Source: DAHUXT01 sp036273675 (GTDB lineage Bacteria; Chloroflexota; Ktedonobacteria; Ktedonobacterales; JADMIN01). Taken from it: a DNA stretch of 64,000 nucleotides. Both the position numbers and the translations under genes were made by a program. Below, one piece after another: positions 16,442-25,268 of this stretch. Position 1 is the stretch's first letter, and each line of letters opens with the position of its first letter. Under the pieces are notes generated by a model. That model ran no database searches and had not been told where the DNA came from. It worked only from the letters and a program-made list of their open reading frames with translations. The stretch spans positions 96,189 to 160,188 of the forward strand of contig DASUHD010000093.1 of assembly GCA_036273675.1 (NCBI GenBank). Direction: 5' to 3'.

Positions 16442-19153
16442 CTACTCGTAGCGCAGTACCTCGATGGGGCGAATGTGTGTCGCCCTCCACGCGACACTAC
16501 CCGCCACCAGCATGCAGAGGGCAGCCGTTGCCGCAGCGAGCGCCAGCGTCAGCGGAACCGAGTCGCTGGTCCCCGTAGTCGTGCGAAACGTCATCTGTGT
16601 GAGAACGGTAGCGGCCACGCTCACCACGAGCAGAGCGCTATATGCGCCAACCACCGCCAGCACACCCTGCTCGGCCAGCACCATGCCCAGGATGCCATGG
16701 CTGGTGTGGCCAATCGCTTTGAGGATGCCAACCTCGCGGCGGCGTTCCAGCATCGCCAGCGCCACCGTGTTGGCAATCAGCACCAGACCGGCGAACATCG
16801 CTAGCGACGCGACCGCCTCGATCACCTGCACGATGTTATCGAGAATGCTGTTGATATCATTGAGCGTCGCCGCATCTCCCAGCGTGATAATGCCTGGGAC
16901 CGCCTGTTTGATGGTCTGCAAGTCCTGGGTCTGCGTCGCGGGAGGCAGGCGGATAGCGAATATCGTGTAGGGATGACCATTACTCAGCGTCGCCGCCACA
17001 CCGCGATCGGTGAGGATAGCAGAGAGACCCGCGAATGTGCCGAGACCCGTGTAGAAGCCGACCACGTGCACGGTCTGCGTTGTCTTACCATCGAGGCTGC
17101 TGACCGTCACTAGATCGCCCAACGTGAGCTTATCAGGCGTGTCCGATTCACTCAGCGGGAAAACCGCATTGAGCGTCCCCGCGTCGCTGGCATTCAGGAG
17201 CCGCCCGGCGTGTGCGTCCTGCGTACCCTGGACTAGAGTCGCGGGCGGCAGGCTACCTTTTGCCAACTCAAAGCCATTGATGCCAGTGAGATTCGCCGTC
17301 TCACTCGGCGCGGAAGTCGTTGGGGCAGGCTGCCCATTGATGGCGACAAGCCGCGCGGGCGACGCCAGCGAGACCTGCTCGTTAGAGGCATTGGTAAGCT
17401 TTCCCAGTTGCGCCGCTACCAGCGGGGCATCCTGGCTGTTCGCCAGGATATAGGCGTTATCCTGGTTGACCGCGGCATTGCGCGAGGCAATGAAGTCTTT
17501 GAGATTCTGTCCCAGCACCAGGCCCAGCCCAATGGCGAACACCCCCACAAAAAGCGCCACCAGCGTCGTCGCGCTGCGCACGCGCGCCCGGCCAATGTTG
17601 CGTAGCGCAAGTTGCGTCTCAGCCTGGGCGGCCCGTGGCAGGAACGCCACCAGCAGCCCAGCCGCGACGAGCGCCAGTAATAGGACGCCGAACCCCGTCG
17701 AGAGGCGCAGGAGCAGCAGCCCAATTAGCAGGAACGGCACGAGCGCCAGCAGCGAGACGCCACGGCGCAGGCTCGGCACTGGCCAGTGACTGATAACACC
17801 CGCGACGAGCGAGAAGAACGCGGTCAGCAGCCCGAGCGCGAGGCCCGCCCCCAGCACGACCGCCAGAGCCACCGTCAGATTGCCCAGAATGCTCAGCGCC
17901 AGCAGGAAGAAGAGCGCGCCGAGTAGCAGCAACAAGCCTATTGTCGCCAGCCAACTGCCTCGCGCGCCCTCCGCTCCCATCTCGCGCAGGATGGACAACG
18001 GGCGCACGGCGCTGGTGCGGACTATCGGCAGTAGGCCAAAGATCAGCGTCGTGACGACTCCAATGGCCACGCCAAGGGCCACCGTCAGCGGGTCGATGAT
18101 GGTTGGAATGGTGAGAAAGAAGGCGCGCTCGACTAGCGCCTGGACCAGAAAGCTCAGCCCGATGCCCAGCAGCGCGCCCACTATGCCGCCAATCATCCCA
18201 AGCAGCAGCGCCTCGATGCCAAACATCAGCAGCAGGTGGCGCTGGCGGTAGCCCTGCGTCTTGAGCATCGCGATCTCCAGCAACCGTCGCCGCAGCAACA
18301 CCTGCATCGTATTGATGATGCCCACCCCGCCAATGAGCAGCGCCAACAGCCCGATGATGCGTAGAAACGTCCGTATGCCGTCGATCTCGGATTGCGCCTG
18401 TTGCTGCGCCTGCGGAACCGTCGTGGTGGCCAAGTCAGGAAATTGCTGGTGAACCTGTGTCGCCACCCGCGCTGCCGCGGTGTCGCTATGCCCAGGCACG
18501 TTGACAAAGACCCAGCCATACACTGCCGGTGATCCAGTCAGGTTGACAAAGCTGGCGTAGGTTTGCCGCGACATCAGCAAGTCGGCGCGGTCGCTAATCA
18601 CCCCCGACGTGGCGATCTCGCCAGTGATTTTCACGCTTCCAGTCCGGCCGGAGCTGATCGTCAGTGGCAGCGTATCGCCGATGTGCAGGTGTAGCCGCCC
18701 CATCAGCGTATCCGTCGCCACAGCGCTTCTCTGCCCCTGCAAGAGTGTCGCCATCTCGCCGCCACTGGGCGTGATAACCGGCATCGTTCCGGCCAGCGGG
18801 AAGGTGTCGGGATCGACTGCCCAGAAGCTCACGCGCTGCAAGTCGCCACCGGAAGATGTCGTCGCTTCGTCGATGGTCGCTGGCGAATAGGCGGTGATGG
18901 TTCCCTCGGACCGAAGCTGCGCGAAGTACGAAAGTTGCCCTTCGCCGATGCCCGTCTCGGAATGCACCGCCAGATCGCCGCCGTTGAACGCGCGAATGTT
19001 GCCCGTCAGCGCCGCATTGACCATCAGGCCCACCAGTTGCAGCGCGACGATCACCATCACACCCACCGCCACACAGAAGATCGCGAAGAATGTATGCTGC
19101 CCGCCGCGCCCCAGCGAGCGCGTGGCATAGCGCCAATACATGCGTGGTCTCAT
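16442..19153 (-). CDS. ABC transporter permease, FtsX/MacB-like
   Basis: A 903-residue permease. It has an N-terminal helix followed by a long extracytoplasmic (MacB periplasmic core-like) domain, then a FtsX-type block of three helices (FLRIIGLLALLIGGVGIINTM..., ~265-395), extra central helices, a second extracytoplasmic domain (~520-740) and a final FtsX block (~750-900). This duplicated layout is that of large LolE/MacB-type permeases that extrude lipoproteins, peptides or drugs or act as mechanotransducers. The start overlaps the stop of the ATPase gene by four bases (ATGA), so the two form one transporter. Substrate unknown. Confidence 0.92.
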   Translation of the reverse strand: MRPRMYWRYATRSLGRGGQHTFFAIFCVAVGVMVIVALQLVGLMVNAALTGNIRAFNGGDLAVHSETGIGEGQLSYFAQLRSEGTITAYSPATIDEATTSSGGDLQRVSFWAVDPDTFPLAGTMPVITPSGGEMATLLQGQRSAVATDTLMGRLHLHIGDTLPLTISSGRTGSVKITGEIATSGVISDRADLLMSRQTYASFVNLTGSPAVYGWVFVNVPGHSDTAAARVATQVHQQFPDLATTTVPQAQQQAQSEIDGIRTFLRIIGLLALLIGGVGIINTMQVLLRRRLLEIAMLKTQGYRQRHLLLMFGIEALLLGMIGGIVGALLGIGLSFLVQALVERAFFLTIPTIIDPLTVALGVAIGVVTTLIFGLLPIVRTSAVRPLSILREMGAEGARGSWLATIGLLLLLGALFFLLALSILGNLTVALAVVLGAGLALGLLTAFFSLVAGVISHWPVPSLRRGVSLLALVPFLLIGLLLLRLSTGFGVLLLALVAAGLLVAFLPRAAQAETQLALRNIGRARVRSATTLVALFVGVFAIGLGLVLGQNLKDFIASRNAAVNQDNAYILANSQDAPLVAAQLGKLTNASNEQVSLASPARLVAINGQPAPTTSAPSETANLTGINGFELAKGSLPPATLVQGTQDAHAGRLLNASDAGTLNAVFPLSESDTPDKLTLGDLVTVSSLDGKTTQTVHVVGFYTGLGTFAGLSAILTDRGVAATLSNGHPYTIFAIRLPPATQTQDLQTIKQAVPGIITLGDAATLNDINSILDNIVQVIEAVASLAMFAGLVLIANTVALAMLERRREVGILKAIGHTSHGILGMVLAEQGVLAVVGAYSALLVVSVAATVLTQMTFRTTTGTSDSVPLTLALAAATAALCMLVAGSVAWRATHIRPIEVLRYE

Positions 19154-19845
19154 GCCGCCACCGTCCCATCCAGCAGACGAATCGTGCGCTGCGCCGCCTC
19201 GGCTACAGCGGCATCGTGCGTCGCGATGATGAATGTCGTCCCGGTCTCTCGCTGGACATCGCGAATCATCTGGAGCACGTTCTCACTGTTGGCGCGGTCC
19301 AGATTGCCGGTTGGCTCGTCCATGATGACAATCGCCGGGCGCGTGACGAGGGCGCGGGCAATGGCGACCCGCTGCTGCTCGCCGCCAGAGAGCTGATTCG
19401 GCCGATTCTTGAAGCGATGGGCCAGCCCCACCAGCGCCAGCATCGCCCGCGCCTGGCTCGTCGCGTCGCCGGGATGCCTGCCAATGGCCAGCGGCGCCTC
19501 GACATTTTCCTGCGCAGTCAGCGTCGGGATGAGATTGAACGCCTGAAAGACCATGCCAATCTTCTGGTTGCGGACGCTCGCCAACTGTGCCTCGCGCATA
19601 CGTGTCACGTCGATCCCATCGATGAACACCTGGCCGCTCGTCGGCGTATCCAATCCGGCAATGATGCCGAGCAGCGTCGATTTGCCTGAGCCAGACGGGC
19701 CGACGATGGCGACGAATTCGCCGTGATAGACCTTCATGCGAACATCATTGAGGATCTCGACCCGCTCACGGCCCAAAAGCAGCGACTTGCCAACGTCTAT
19801 GGCGCTGAGCGCTTCGGCTGTGTTGATCTGCTGATCACGTTGCAT
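19150..19845 (-). CDS. ABC transporter ATPase, MacB/LolD family
   Basis: A 231-residue nucleotide-binding subunit with Walker A GPSGSGKS (~48), Q-loop in MVFQAFNLIPTLTAQENV, signature LSGGEQQRVAIARAL (~151), Walker B IVIMDEPTGNLD (~170) and a switch His in IATHDAAVAE. The F-NLIPTLTAxENV and DEPTGNLD stretches are typical of the LolD/MacB/FtsE subgroup, which works with FtsX-type permeases. The start at 19845 has AAGGAAG 8 bases upstream; a longer frame begins at 19881. It is translationally coupled to the permease gene. Confidence 0.95.
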   Translation of the reverse strand: MQRDQQINTAEALSAIDVGKSLLLGRERVEILNDVRMKVYHGEFVAIVGPSGSGKSTLLGIIAGLDTPTSGQVFIDGIDVTRMREAQLASVRNQKIGMVFQAFNLIPTLTAQENVEAPLAIGRHPGDATSQARAMLALVGLAHRFKNRPNQLSGGEQQRVAIARALVTRPAIVIMDEPTGNLDRANSENVLQMIRDVQRETGTTFIIATHDAAVAEAAQRTIRLLDGTVAA

Positions 19846-19885
19846 ACTACAAGCTTCCTTTCCTGAAAAAAGGGCGCACAAATCC

Positions 19886-19911
19886 TGGCGTCCCCAATTG
19901 TGGAGACGCCA
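19886..19911 (-). terminator. Hairpin between the PadR operon and the ABC operon
   Basis: Inverted repeat TGGCGTC...GACGCCA with further pairing inside, 30 bp after the stop of the upstream minus-strand gene. A T-run (CCCTTTTTTC) occurs some 15 bases further on. It could end the padR transcript, but the U-tract is displaced. Confidence 0.4.
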
Positions 19912-19940
19912 ATCAGACTGCGAGAAATATCGGCAAATAG

Positions 19941-20957
19941 CTACGCGAGGTTTGGCGTGGCGTTTCGTGCGGCGAAGCCCTGCGCGAGGGCGCGAATTGC
20001 CACGATGGTCGCGACCGCCATCACCACTACTTGCACAATCATCCCGACCAGCGTACTGGTGGCGAGAAGACCGTCATCGCCCCAGAAGATATCAGGGGCG
20101 TGCTGCCAGAGGGTGAAGCTCCAGAGCAGGTGCGCCAAAACCATCACAACCATCGTGAGGGTGGCCACCACGCCTGGGATCAGCGCGAACCGCAGCAATC
20201 CCTCGGGGATCTCGGCACGGGCGATAGCGTCGACGACGGCATAGGTACTGGCGATGGCGCCGAGGATGAAGAGGACAACGAGCGAGCCAATGGCCGCGAA
20301 GCGCGCGGGTGAATGAATCGTCGCGGCGGTATTGCCGCCGATGTTATACGTTACTACGATGAATCCGCCAGCGATGATGACAAGCAACGCGACGGGTGGC
20401 ACGGCAAATCGCGCCAGGATGTCGCCACGCCGGCGCGCAACCGCATAGCGGAGCGCGGCAATGGCGATAGGGACACCACCAATCAGAACAGCCAGCAGCG
20501 CGACCCCGGCGCCCACCATCATCGCGTCGTATGAGATGGCGAGCAGCGGATAGGTGTCTGGCAGCGAGGTCTGCATGATATATTCGCCTGACTTCTGGAA
20601 GCCAATGCCCGCGATGACAAAAGCGATAAAAGCAGCGAATATGACACTGGCGGACCGGCGATATTGGACCATGAGGGGCGATCCTTTCAAAGTTCCCACA
20701 ATCAACAGACTGTACTCAGCCAGCGCGCCAAAGAGCACATCACCACATGCTGGCAGCCAGAGACGCATCACGCCGGGCGCGCCATTGGAGCGGTAGGCAT
20801 CGAGGCAGGTCTGGCGGAATACCTGCGTGATGGAGTTGCCATATTCGCGGCGAAAAGCTGAGGGCTGGATCAGGAGCAGCTTGCGGTGCGCCCAGAGCGT
20901 CACTGCCAGCAGAAGCGGCGCCGTGCCACCGTCCGGCATCGCGGATAAACGGCTCAT
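19941..20957 (-). CDS. PadR-associated multi-pass membrane protein
   Basis: A 338-residue membrane protein. After a short polar N-terminus there is an amphipathic segment LLLIQPSAFRREYGNSITQVFRQ, common in membrane proteins encoded after PadR regulators (often annotated as permease-related, cf. the FtsX-like proteins with PadR N-termini). About six hydrophobic segments follow (e.g. ASVIFAAFIAFVIAGIGF, MMVGAGVALLAVLIGGVPIAIAAL, TLVGMIVQVVVMAVATIVAI). No catalytic motif is seen. The start overlaps the padR stop by four bases, so the two are co-translated and the protein is probably the main target of PadR control. Confidence 0.75.
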   Translation of the reverse strand: MSRLSAMPDGGTAPLLLAVTLWAHRKLLLIQPSAFRREYGNSITQVFRQTCLDAYRSNGAPGVMRLWLPACGDVLFGALAEYSLLIVGTLKGSPLMVQYRRSASVIFAAFIAFVIAGIGFQKSGEYIMQTSLPDTYPLLAISYDAMMVGAGVALLAVLIGGVPIAIAALRYAVARRRGDILARFAVPPVALLVIIAGGFIVVTYNIGGNTAATIHSPARFAAIGSLVVLFILGAIASTYAVVDAIARAEIPEGLLRFALIPGVVATLTMVVMVLAHLLWSFTLWQHAPDIFWGDDGLLATSTLVGMIVQVVVMAVATIVAIRALAQGFAARNATPNLA

Positions 20958-21355
20958 AGGGCGCCTCCCAACGCGAGGCCAGGCATGTCGCCAGCGGCGA
21001 TGACGCCTTTTTGCTGGGCCAGCGCCACCAGCGCGGCCAGGCGACTGGCCTCGGCCTGAAGCACCCGCTGCCCAAACGGTGTGATGCGGTAGTAGCGGCG
21101 ACGCTCATCGTCAAGCTCTGGGTCGGGCCGCTCATCCATCTCTTCGATGAGGTGCGCCGCCAGCATCTGCTTGATAGAACGATAGAGCGTGGTCGCGCCC
21201 AGGCGGAGCTTGCCGCGCGTATACGCTTCGACCTCGCGCATGATGCTATACCCGTGGCGCTCCTGCCCCACTAGCGCGAGCAAGATATGGAACGTCGCGG
21301 GCGTCAGCGGCAACAGGTCTTCGGGCGCGGGCGGCGCGGCGGAAAGGTTGGTCAT
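20954..21355 (-). CDS. PadR-family transcriptional regulator
   Basis: A 133-residue winged-helix protein. LTPATFHILLALVGQERHGYSIMREVE is the diagnostic first part of the PadR fold, followed by LGATTLYRSIKQMLAAHLIEE (recognition helix) and the wing DDERRRYYRITPFGQRVLQAEASR. The C-terminal helix is short, as in subfamily 2 PadR proteins. PadR dimers repress their own operons and respond to small molecules. It is the first gene of a two-gene operon with the membrane protein; its promoter must lie in the 250-bp gap shared with the divergent protease gene. Confidence 0.93.
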   Translation of the reverse strand: MTNLSAAPPAPEDLLPLTPATFHILLALVGQERHGYSIMREVEAYTRGKLRLGATTLYRSIKQMLAAHLIEEMDERPDPELDDERRRYYRITPFGQRVLQAEASRLAALVALAQQKGVIAAGDMPGLALGGAL

Positions 21356-21604
21356 TCAATACCTCGACCGTTCGATATTTCCCATTCGACTATAACCGAC
21401 ATGGGTATAGTAGTCCATAATATCCACTGTGTCAAGGAGCCATCAAAATCGTACTGCGATACTCCAGCGGGGATGGCGCTCCATGCGATATAGCTGAGTT
21501 ACGCGCTGTAGCGTAGACATAGCAGCATGCTACAAGATGATATATAACAAGGTCACGATGTACGAGATTGTCTATGGTAAAACAACGGCGATAAGGAGTC
21601 TGTG

Positions 21605-22795
21605 ATGGATGATTTCCCCGCGTCTGATATCGTCCAGCCAACCACAAAGAGCAAGACACCCCAACAGCCGCTCTTGCGAGGCTACCTGGCGCTGCTCCCA
21701 CTGCTGGCGTGCGTCTTCTTCGTCGCCGGGTGCGCCGTTGTTTCGACCGGAACGTCCGCGACGCCAACAAGCAACGGTGGCCTGCAAATAGGCGGCAGCC
21801 AGACACCTGTGCAACTGCCTCCTTCAGCCACCGACCTCCAGCAGACGATCATCACAGTCATCAGCGCCGTGCAGCCGTCCGTCGTAGAGGTGCAGAGCAG
21901 CGGCGGCGGGGGACAGTCGATTGGCTCTGGTGAGATCATCACCACCGACGGCTACATCGTCACCAATGACCACGTCGTACACGGATTTTCCACGTTCTCG
22001 GTCGCGCTGGCGAACGGCAAGCAGCTCTCGGCGCGAATGATTGGCGAGGATCCGCAGGACGACCTGGCCGTGCTCAAGGTGGATGTGCAGAACCTGCCGC
22101 CCATCGCATTCGGCGACTCCTCGAAGGTGCAGGTGGGGCAGTTCTCCATCGCGATTGGCAGCCCACTGGGGCTGACGCAGTCGGCGACGTTTGGCATCAT
22201 CAGCGCGCTCAACCGCTCGGCGCAGGAGGGCGCTGGCGGCACGACAAGCGTCCTGACAGGTCTGATTCAGACGAGCGCCCCCATCAACCCCGGCAATAGT
22301 GGTGGCGCGCTGGTCGATTTGCAGGGCCGGCTCATCGGCGTACCCACCCTCGGCGCGGTTAATCCCCAATCGGGAAGCACGGCGGATGGCATCGGTTTCG
22401 CCATTCCATCGAACCGGGTGAAGTTTGTCGCCGACCAGCTCATCAAAAATGGGCATCTGGTCAATAGCGGTCAAGGCTTCATGGGCATCGAAGGCGTCGA
22501 TGTCACCTCGGCGCTGGCGCAGGCGAATGGTCTGCCCGTTCAGCAGGGTGTGCTTATCTCCGCCTTTGCCAATGACGCCTCTGGCAAGAGTCCAGCGCAA
22601 CAGGCAGGGCTGCGCACCGGCGATATCATCGTCGCGGTCAACGGCCAGCAGGTCACGGGAAACGGTGATCTTGGCTCAGCGCTCATCAGCCAGCAACCCG
22701 GCGCGAAGGTCTCGATCAGCTACGTGCGTAATTCAGCGACAACGCAAACGGTGACGTTGACCTTAGGCGAGCGCCCAACCAATCTCGGCGGGTAG
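21605..22795 (+). CDS. HtrA/DegP-type serine protease, lipoprotein, one PDZ domain
   Basis: A 396-residue S1C protease. After a cytoplasmic N-terminus, the helix YLALLPLLACVFFVAGC ends in a lipobox-like Cys, so it is probably membrane anchored facing outside, or a lipoprotein. The catalytic triad is visible: His in TNDHVVHG (~122), Asp in DDLAVLKV (~152) and Ser in NPGNSGGAL (~232). A single PDZ domain occupies ~285-385 (GVLISAFANDAS...GLRTGDIIVAVNGQ). It degrades or refolds misfolded extracytoplasmic proteins. The ATG at 21605 lies six bases after AAGGAG; GTG at 21602 is also in frame. Transcribed divergently from padR. Confidence 0.95.
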   Translation: MDDFPASDIVQPTTKSKTPQQPLLRGYLALLPLLACVFFVAGCAVVSTGTSATPTSNGGLQIGGSQTPVQLPPSATDLQQTIITVISAVQPSVVEVQSSGGGGQSIGSGEIITTDGYIVTNDHVVHGFSTFSVALANGKQLSARMIGEDPQDDLAVLKVDVQNLPPIAFGDSSKVQVGQFSIAIGSPLGLTQSATFGIISALNRSAQEGAGGTTSVLTGLIQTSAPINPGNSGGALVDLQGRLIGVPTLGAVNPQSGSTADGIGFAIPSNRVKFVADQLIKNGHLVNSGQGFMGIEGVDVTSALAQANGLPVQQGVLISAFANDASGKSPAQQAGLRTGDIIVAVNGQQVTGNGDLGSALISQQPGAKVSISYVRNSATTQTVTLTLGERPTNLGG

Positions 22796-22999
22796 CAGTC
22801 CCTCCCATACGATGAAAAAGAGCGGCGGCGCATGTCGGGACGGCGGCCAGCGCTGCCCTGATGTGCTATACTGCGGCAAACGGATTCCTGCCGTTTTTGC
22901 CCCGATGTTGTGGCGGATTTGGCGCGATGGCTGCGCTAGTCATCCCTGGACATTATTGACTGGGTCATCCAGGACGCCACACCACGGAGGGAGAGAGAC

Positions 23000-23578
23000 A
23001 TGCCAACACGCATCATTCTCGCGGAAGACGACGCCGTCATCCGCATGGACTTGAAAGAAGAACTCGAGAAACAGGGCTACCTTGTCGTCGGCCAGGTGGG
23101 CGACGGTCAGAGCGCCGTCAATCTGGCGCGCGAGCTACGCCCTGATCTCGTCATCATGGATATCCGCATGCCCGAGCTGGATGGCATCGCCGCCGCCGAG
23201 ATTCTCACCCGCGAGAAACTGGCGCCGACCATTCTGCTCACGGCGTACAGCGAGGACGAGCTGATCGACCGCGCGCGCGCCGCTGGCGTCGTACACTATG
23301 TTACTAAGCCCTGGCGTCAAAGTGACCTCAAGGCAGCCATCAATATCGCTCTCGCCCGCTTCCAGGAGTTCCGCACCATCGAGGAGAAGGTGAAGGATCT
23401 CGAAGAGGCGCTCGCCACCCGCAAAGTGGTTGAACGCGCCAAGGGCGTGCTGATGGAGAAACACCACTTAAGCGAACAGGAAGCCTTCCGGCGCATTCAG
23501 AAGCTGAGCATGAATAATCGCAAGCCGATGAAGGATGTCGCGGAGGCGATCCTGCTCACCGAGGAATTGAACGCGTAA
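23000..23578 (+). CDS. Response regulator with ANTAR RNA-binding domain
   Basis: A 192-residue protein. Residues 1-120 are a receiver domain with acidic DD (~10), phosphoacceptor Asp in VIMDIRMPELDG (~53), Thr in ILLTAYS and Lys in VTKPW. A linker coiled coil (EKVKDLEEALATRK) leads to an ANTAR domain (VVERAKGVLMEKHHLSEQEAFRRIQKLSMNNRKPMKDVAEAIL). ANTAR proteins, when phosphorylated, dimerise and bind paired hexaloops in nascent RNA to prevent termination. The partner kinase and RNA targets are not in view. AGGGAGAGAG precedes the start. It is followed six bases later by ricT, probably as one operon. Confidence 0.95.
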   Translation: MPTRIILAEDDAVIRMDLKEELEKQGYLVVGQVGDGQSAVNLARELRPDLVIMDIRMPELDGIAAAEILTREKLAPTILLTAYSEDELIDRARAAGVVHYVTKPWRQSDLKAAINIALARFQEFRTIEEKVKDLEEALATRKVVERAKGVLMEKHHLSEQEAFRRIQKLSMNNRKPMKDVAEAILLTEELNA

Positions 23579-23583
23579 CGCTT

Positions 23584-24540
23584 ATGTCTCAGACAACTGA
23601 TGCGCCAGAGCCGACACATCGGGTGGTCGGTGTGCGTTTCCGGCCCGCTGGGCGGGTCTATTACTACGACCCAGCGGGCTATCAACTAAAGATCGGCCAG
23701 TGGGTCATCGTCGAAAGCGCGAAGGGGCTGGAATGCGGTCGCGTAGTCATTCTGCCACGGCAGGTGGAGATAGCCGAGCTTGGCGGCGCTGAGCTAAAAC
23801 CGGTGATCCGCCTCGCCGAGGAGGATGACTTACGACGGATGCTGAGCTTCAAGGGACGCGAGAAAGAGGCGCTGCGCCGCTGCGCCCAACGCATCGACCA
23901 GCACGGCCTGCCGATGAAGCTGGCCGAGGCCGAATATACCTTCGACGGAAGCCGCCTCACCTTCTACTTCACGGCTGAGGAGCGCGTAGACTTCCGGGCG
24001 CTGGTGCGCGACCTGGCATCCACCTTCCACACCCGCATCGAGCTGCGGCAGATTGGCGCGCGCGACCATGCCAAGCTGCTCGGTGGCGTAGGCATGTGTG
24101 GCAAGACACTCTGTTGTAGCTCCTGGCTGACGGAGTTCAATGTCGTCTCGATTCGCATGGCCAAAGAGCAGGGGCTGCCACTCAACACCAGCAAGATATC
24201 GGGCGTCTGCGGGCGGCTGCTCTGTTGCCTCTCGTATGAGAACGACAACTACATCGAGGCAAAGTCGCGGATGCCCGCCTACAACGAGACAGTGATGACC
24301 ACCAGCGGGCAAGGGCGGATCGTCGGCATCAATGTGCCACGTGAATCGGTCGAGGTGATGTTGGAGAGCGGCGCGACGGTGACCATGCCTGTGCGCGAGC
24401 TGGACGGCTATCAGCCACGCACCCCACCAGTCGGCGTCGCCGATGGCCACCAGGGCGGCTGCGGCTCCTGCGCCCACAACACCGCCAACATCGCCGCGCG
24501 CGAGGCAGATGGCGTCGCCCCAGCCAAAATATTGTCCTAG
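23584..24540 (+). CDS. ricT: RicT/PSP1-domain protein
   Basis: A 318-residue protein of the PSP1 (YaaT/RicT) family. The conserved core includes VGVRFRPAGRVYYYDP, GLECGRVV, LAEAEYTFDGSRLTFYFTAEERVDFRALVRDLA and the cysteine motifs CGKTLCCSSWL and GVCGRLLCCLSYE. In Bacillus the RicT cysteines help hold Fe-S clusters in the RicA-RicF-RicT complex, which controls RNase Y processing and developmental phosphorelays. A Cys/Gly-rich tail (GGCGSCAHN) is unusual. The gene lies six bases after the ANTAR regulator, so RNA-level regulation may be a common theme. Its stop overlaps the convergent tetR gene. Confidence 0.93.
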   Translation: MSQTTDAPEPTHRVVGVRFRPAGRVYYYDPAGYQLKIGQWVIVESAKGLECGRVVILPRQVEIAELGGAELKPVIRLAEEDDLRRMLSFKGREKEALRRCAQRIDQHGLPMKLAEAEYTFDGSRLTFYFTAEERVDFRALVRDLASTFHTRIELRQIGARDHAKLLGGVGMCGKTLCCSSWLTEFNVVSIRMAKEQGLPLNTSKISGVCGRLLCCLSYENDNYIEAKSRMPAYNETVMTTSGQGRIVGINVPRESVEVMLESGATVTMPVRELDGYQPRTPPVGVADGHQGGCGSCAHNTANIAAREADGVAPAKILS

Positions 24541-25157
24541 CGAGCGCCATCCAGACTGAGCGCCGCATGGGCAAGCCGAATCACCTGCGGTGTCACCGCT
24601 TCCAGGCTACGCGTTGGGCCAGCCAGGGTCGCGAAGCACTCGAAGCTGGTAAGTGCGTAGAGCATGTTCACTGTCTCATCGAATGCCGCCATATCCGTTT
24701 GAGACTGACCAAGAATTCGCCGAACCAGCACTCCCAGACCTTCGCGCCGACGCTCATCGCGCGCTCGAATCACCTGCCCGAAGTCTGGATCGAGCGCCGC
24801 CAGACCCCGCAGGCGGCGGAGCACCAATCGGTCAGATTCCCAGAAGCGGGCGAACACAGTTATATAGTGGTCCAGCGCATCGCGCGGGTCGGCGCGGCGA
24901 AACGCCTCGGCCAGTTGCTCCATCCCGCCACTGCTTGCCAGTGTGTCGCAGAGCGCCTCTAATAGTCCAACTTTCGAGCCGAACTGGTGGTAGACCGTCA
25001 TGCGCGCGACATCGGCCTGGCGCGCCACCGCCTCCATCGAGAAAACGGTGAAGCTGGCGCCCCCAGCGATAAGCTCACGAGCGGCGTTGATGATGCGGGT
25101 ACGTGTCTCATCGCTGGCAGCCTGGCGACGACCAAGCTGGTAAGAACGCGGACTCAT
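24537..25157 (-). CDS. TetR-family transcriptional regulator
   Basis: A 206-residue regulator. The N-terminal HTH is clear: ETRTRIINAARELIAGG, FSMEAVARQADVARMTVYHQFGSKVGLLEAL. The C-terminal helical ligand domain (residues ~75-200) resembles the TetR_C domains that follow ...LVRRLRGLAALDPDFGQV. ATG 25157 gives the usual length; two earlier starts (25178, 25286) would add untypical residues across the promoter region. It is divergent from the SDR gene, and an 18-bp perfect palindrome between them is the likely operator for both. Confidence 0.9.
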   Translation of the reverse strand: MSPRSYQLGRRQAASDETRTRIINAARELIAGGASFTVFSMEAVARQADVARMTVYHQFGSKVGLLEALCDTLASSGGMEQLAEAFRRADPRDALDHYITVFARFWESDRLVLRRLRGLAALDPDFGQVIRARDERRREGLGVLVRRILGQSQTDMAAFDETVNMLYALTSFECFATLAGPTRSLEAVTPQVIRLAHAALSLDGAR

Positions 25158-25199
25158 GGTAACCTTGACGCTCCCCATAATACATTGTATAGTCTGTAC

Positions 25200-25217
25200 A
25201 TCCAAATTAATTTGGAT
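25200..25217. promoter_or_regulatory. 18-bp perfect palindrome, likely TetR operator
   Basis: ATCCAAATTAATTTGGAT is a perfect palindrome between tetR and the SDR gene. It is flanked by direct GTCTGTA copies at 25192-25198 and 25223-25229. A TATAAT box at 25228-25233 points to the SDR gene, so a bound dimer would cover its -35 region; TATACA on the minus strand near 25185-25190 would serve tetR. Confidence 0.75.
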
Positions 25218-25268
25218 GGATTGTCTGTATAATATCCCATTTGCCGAGGAGAAGAAAGGGCCATTCGC

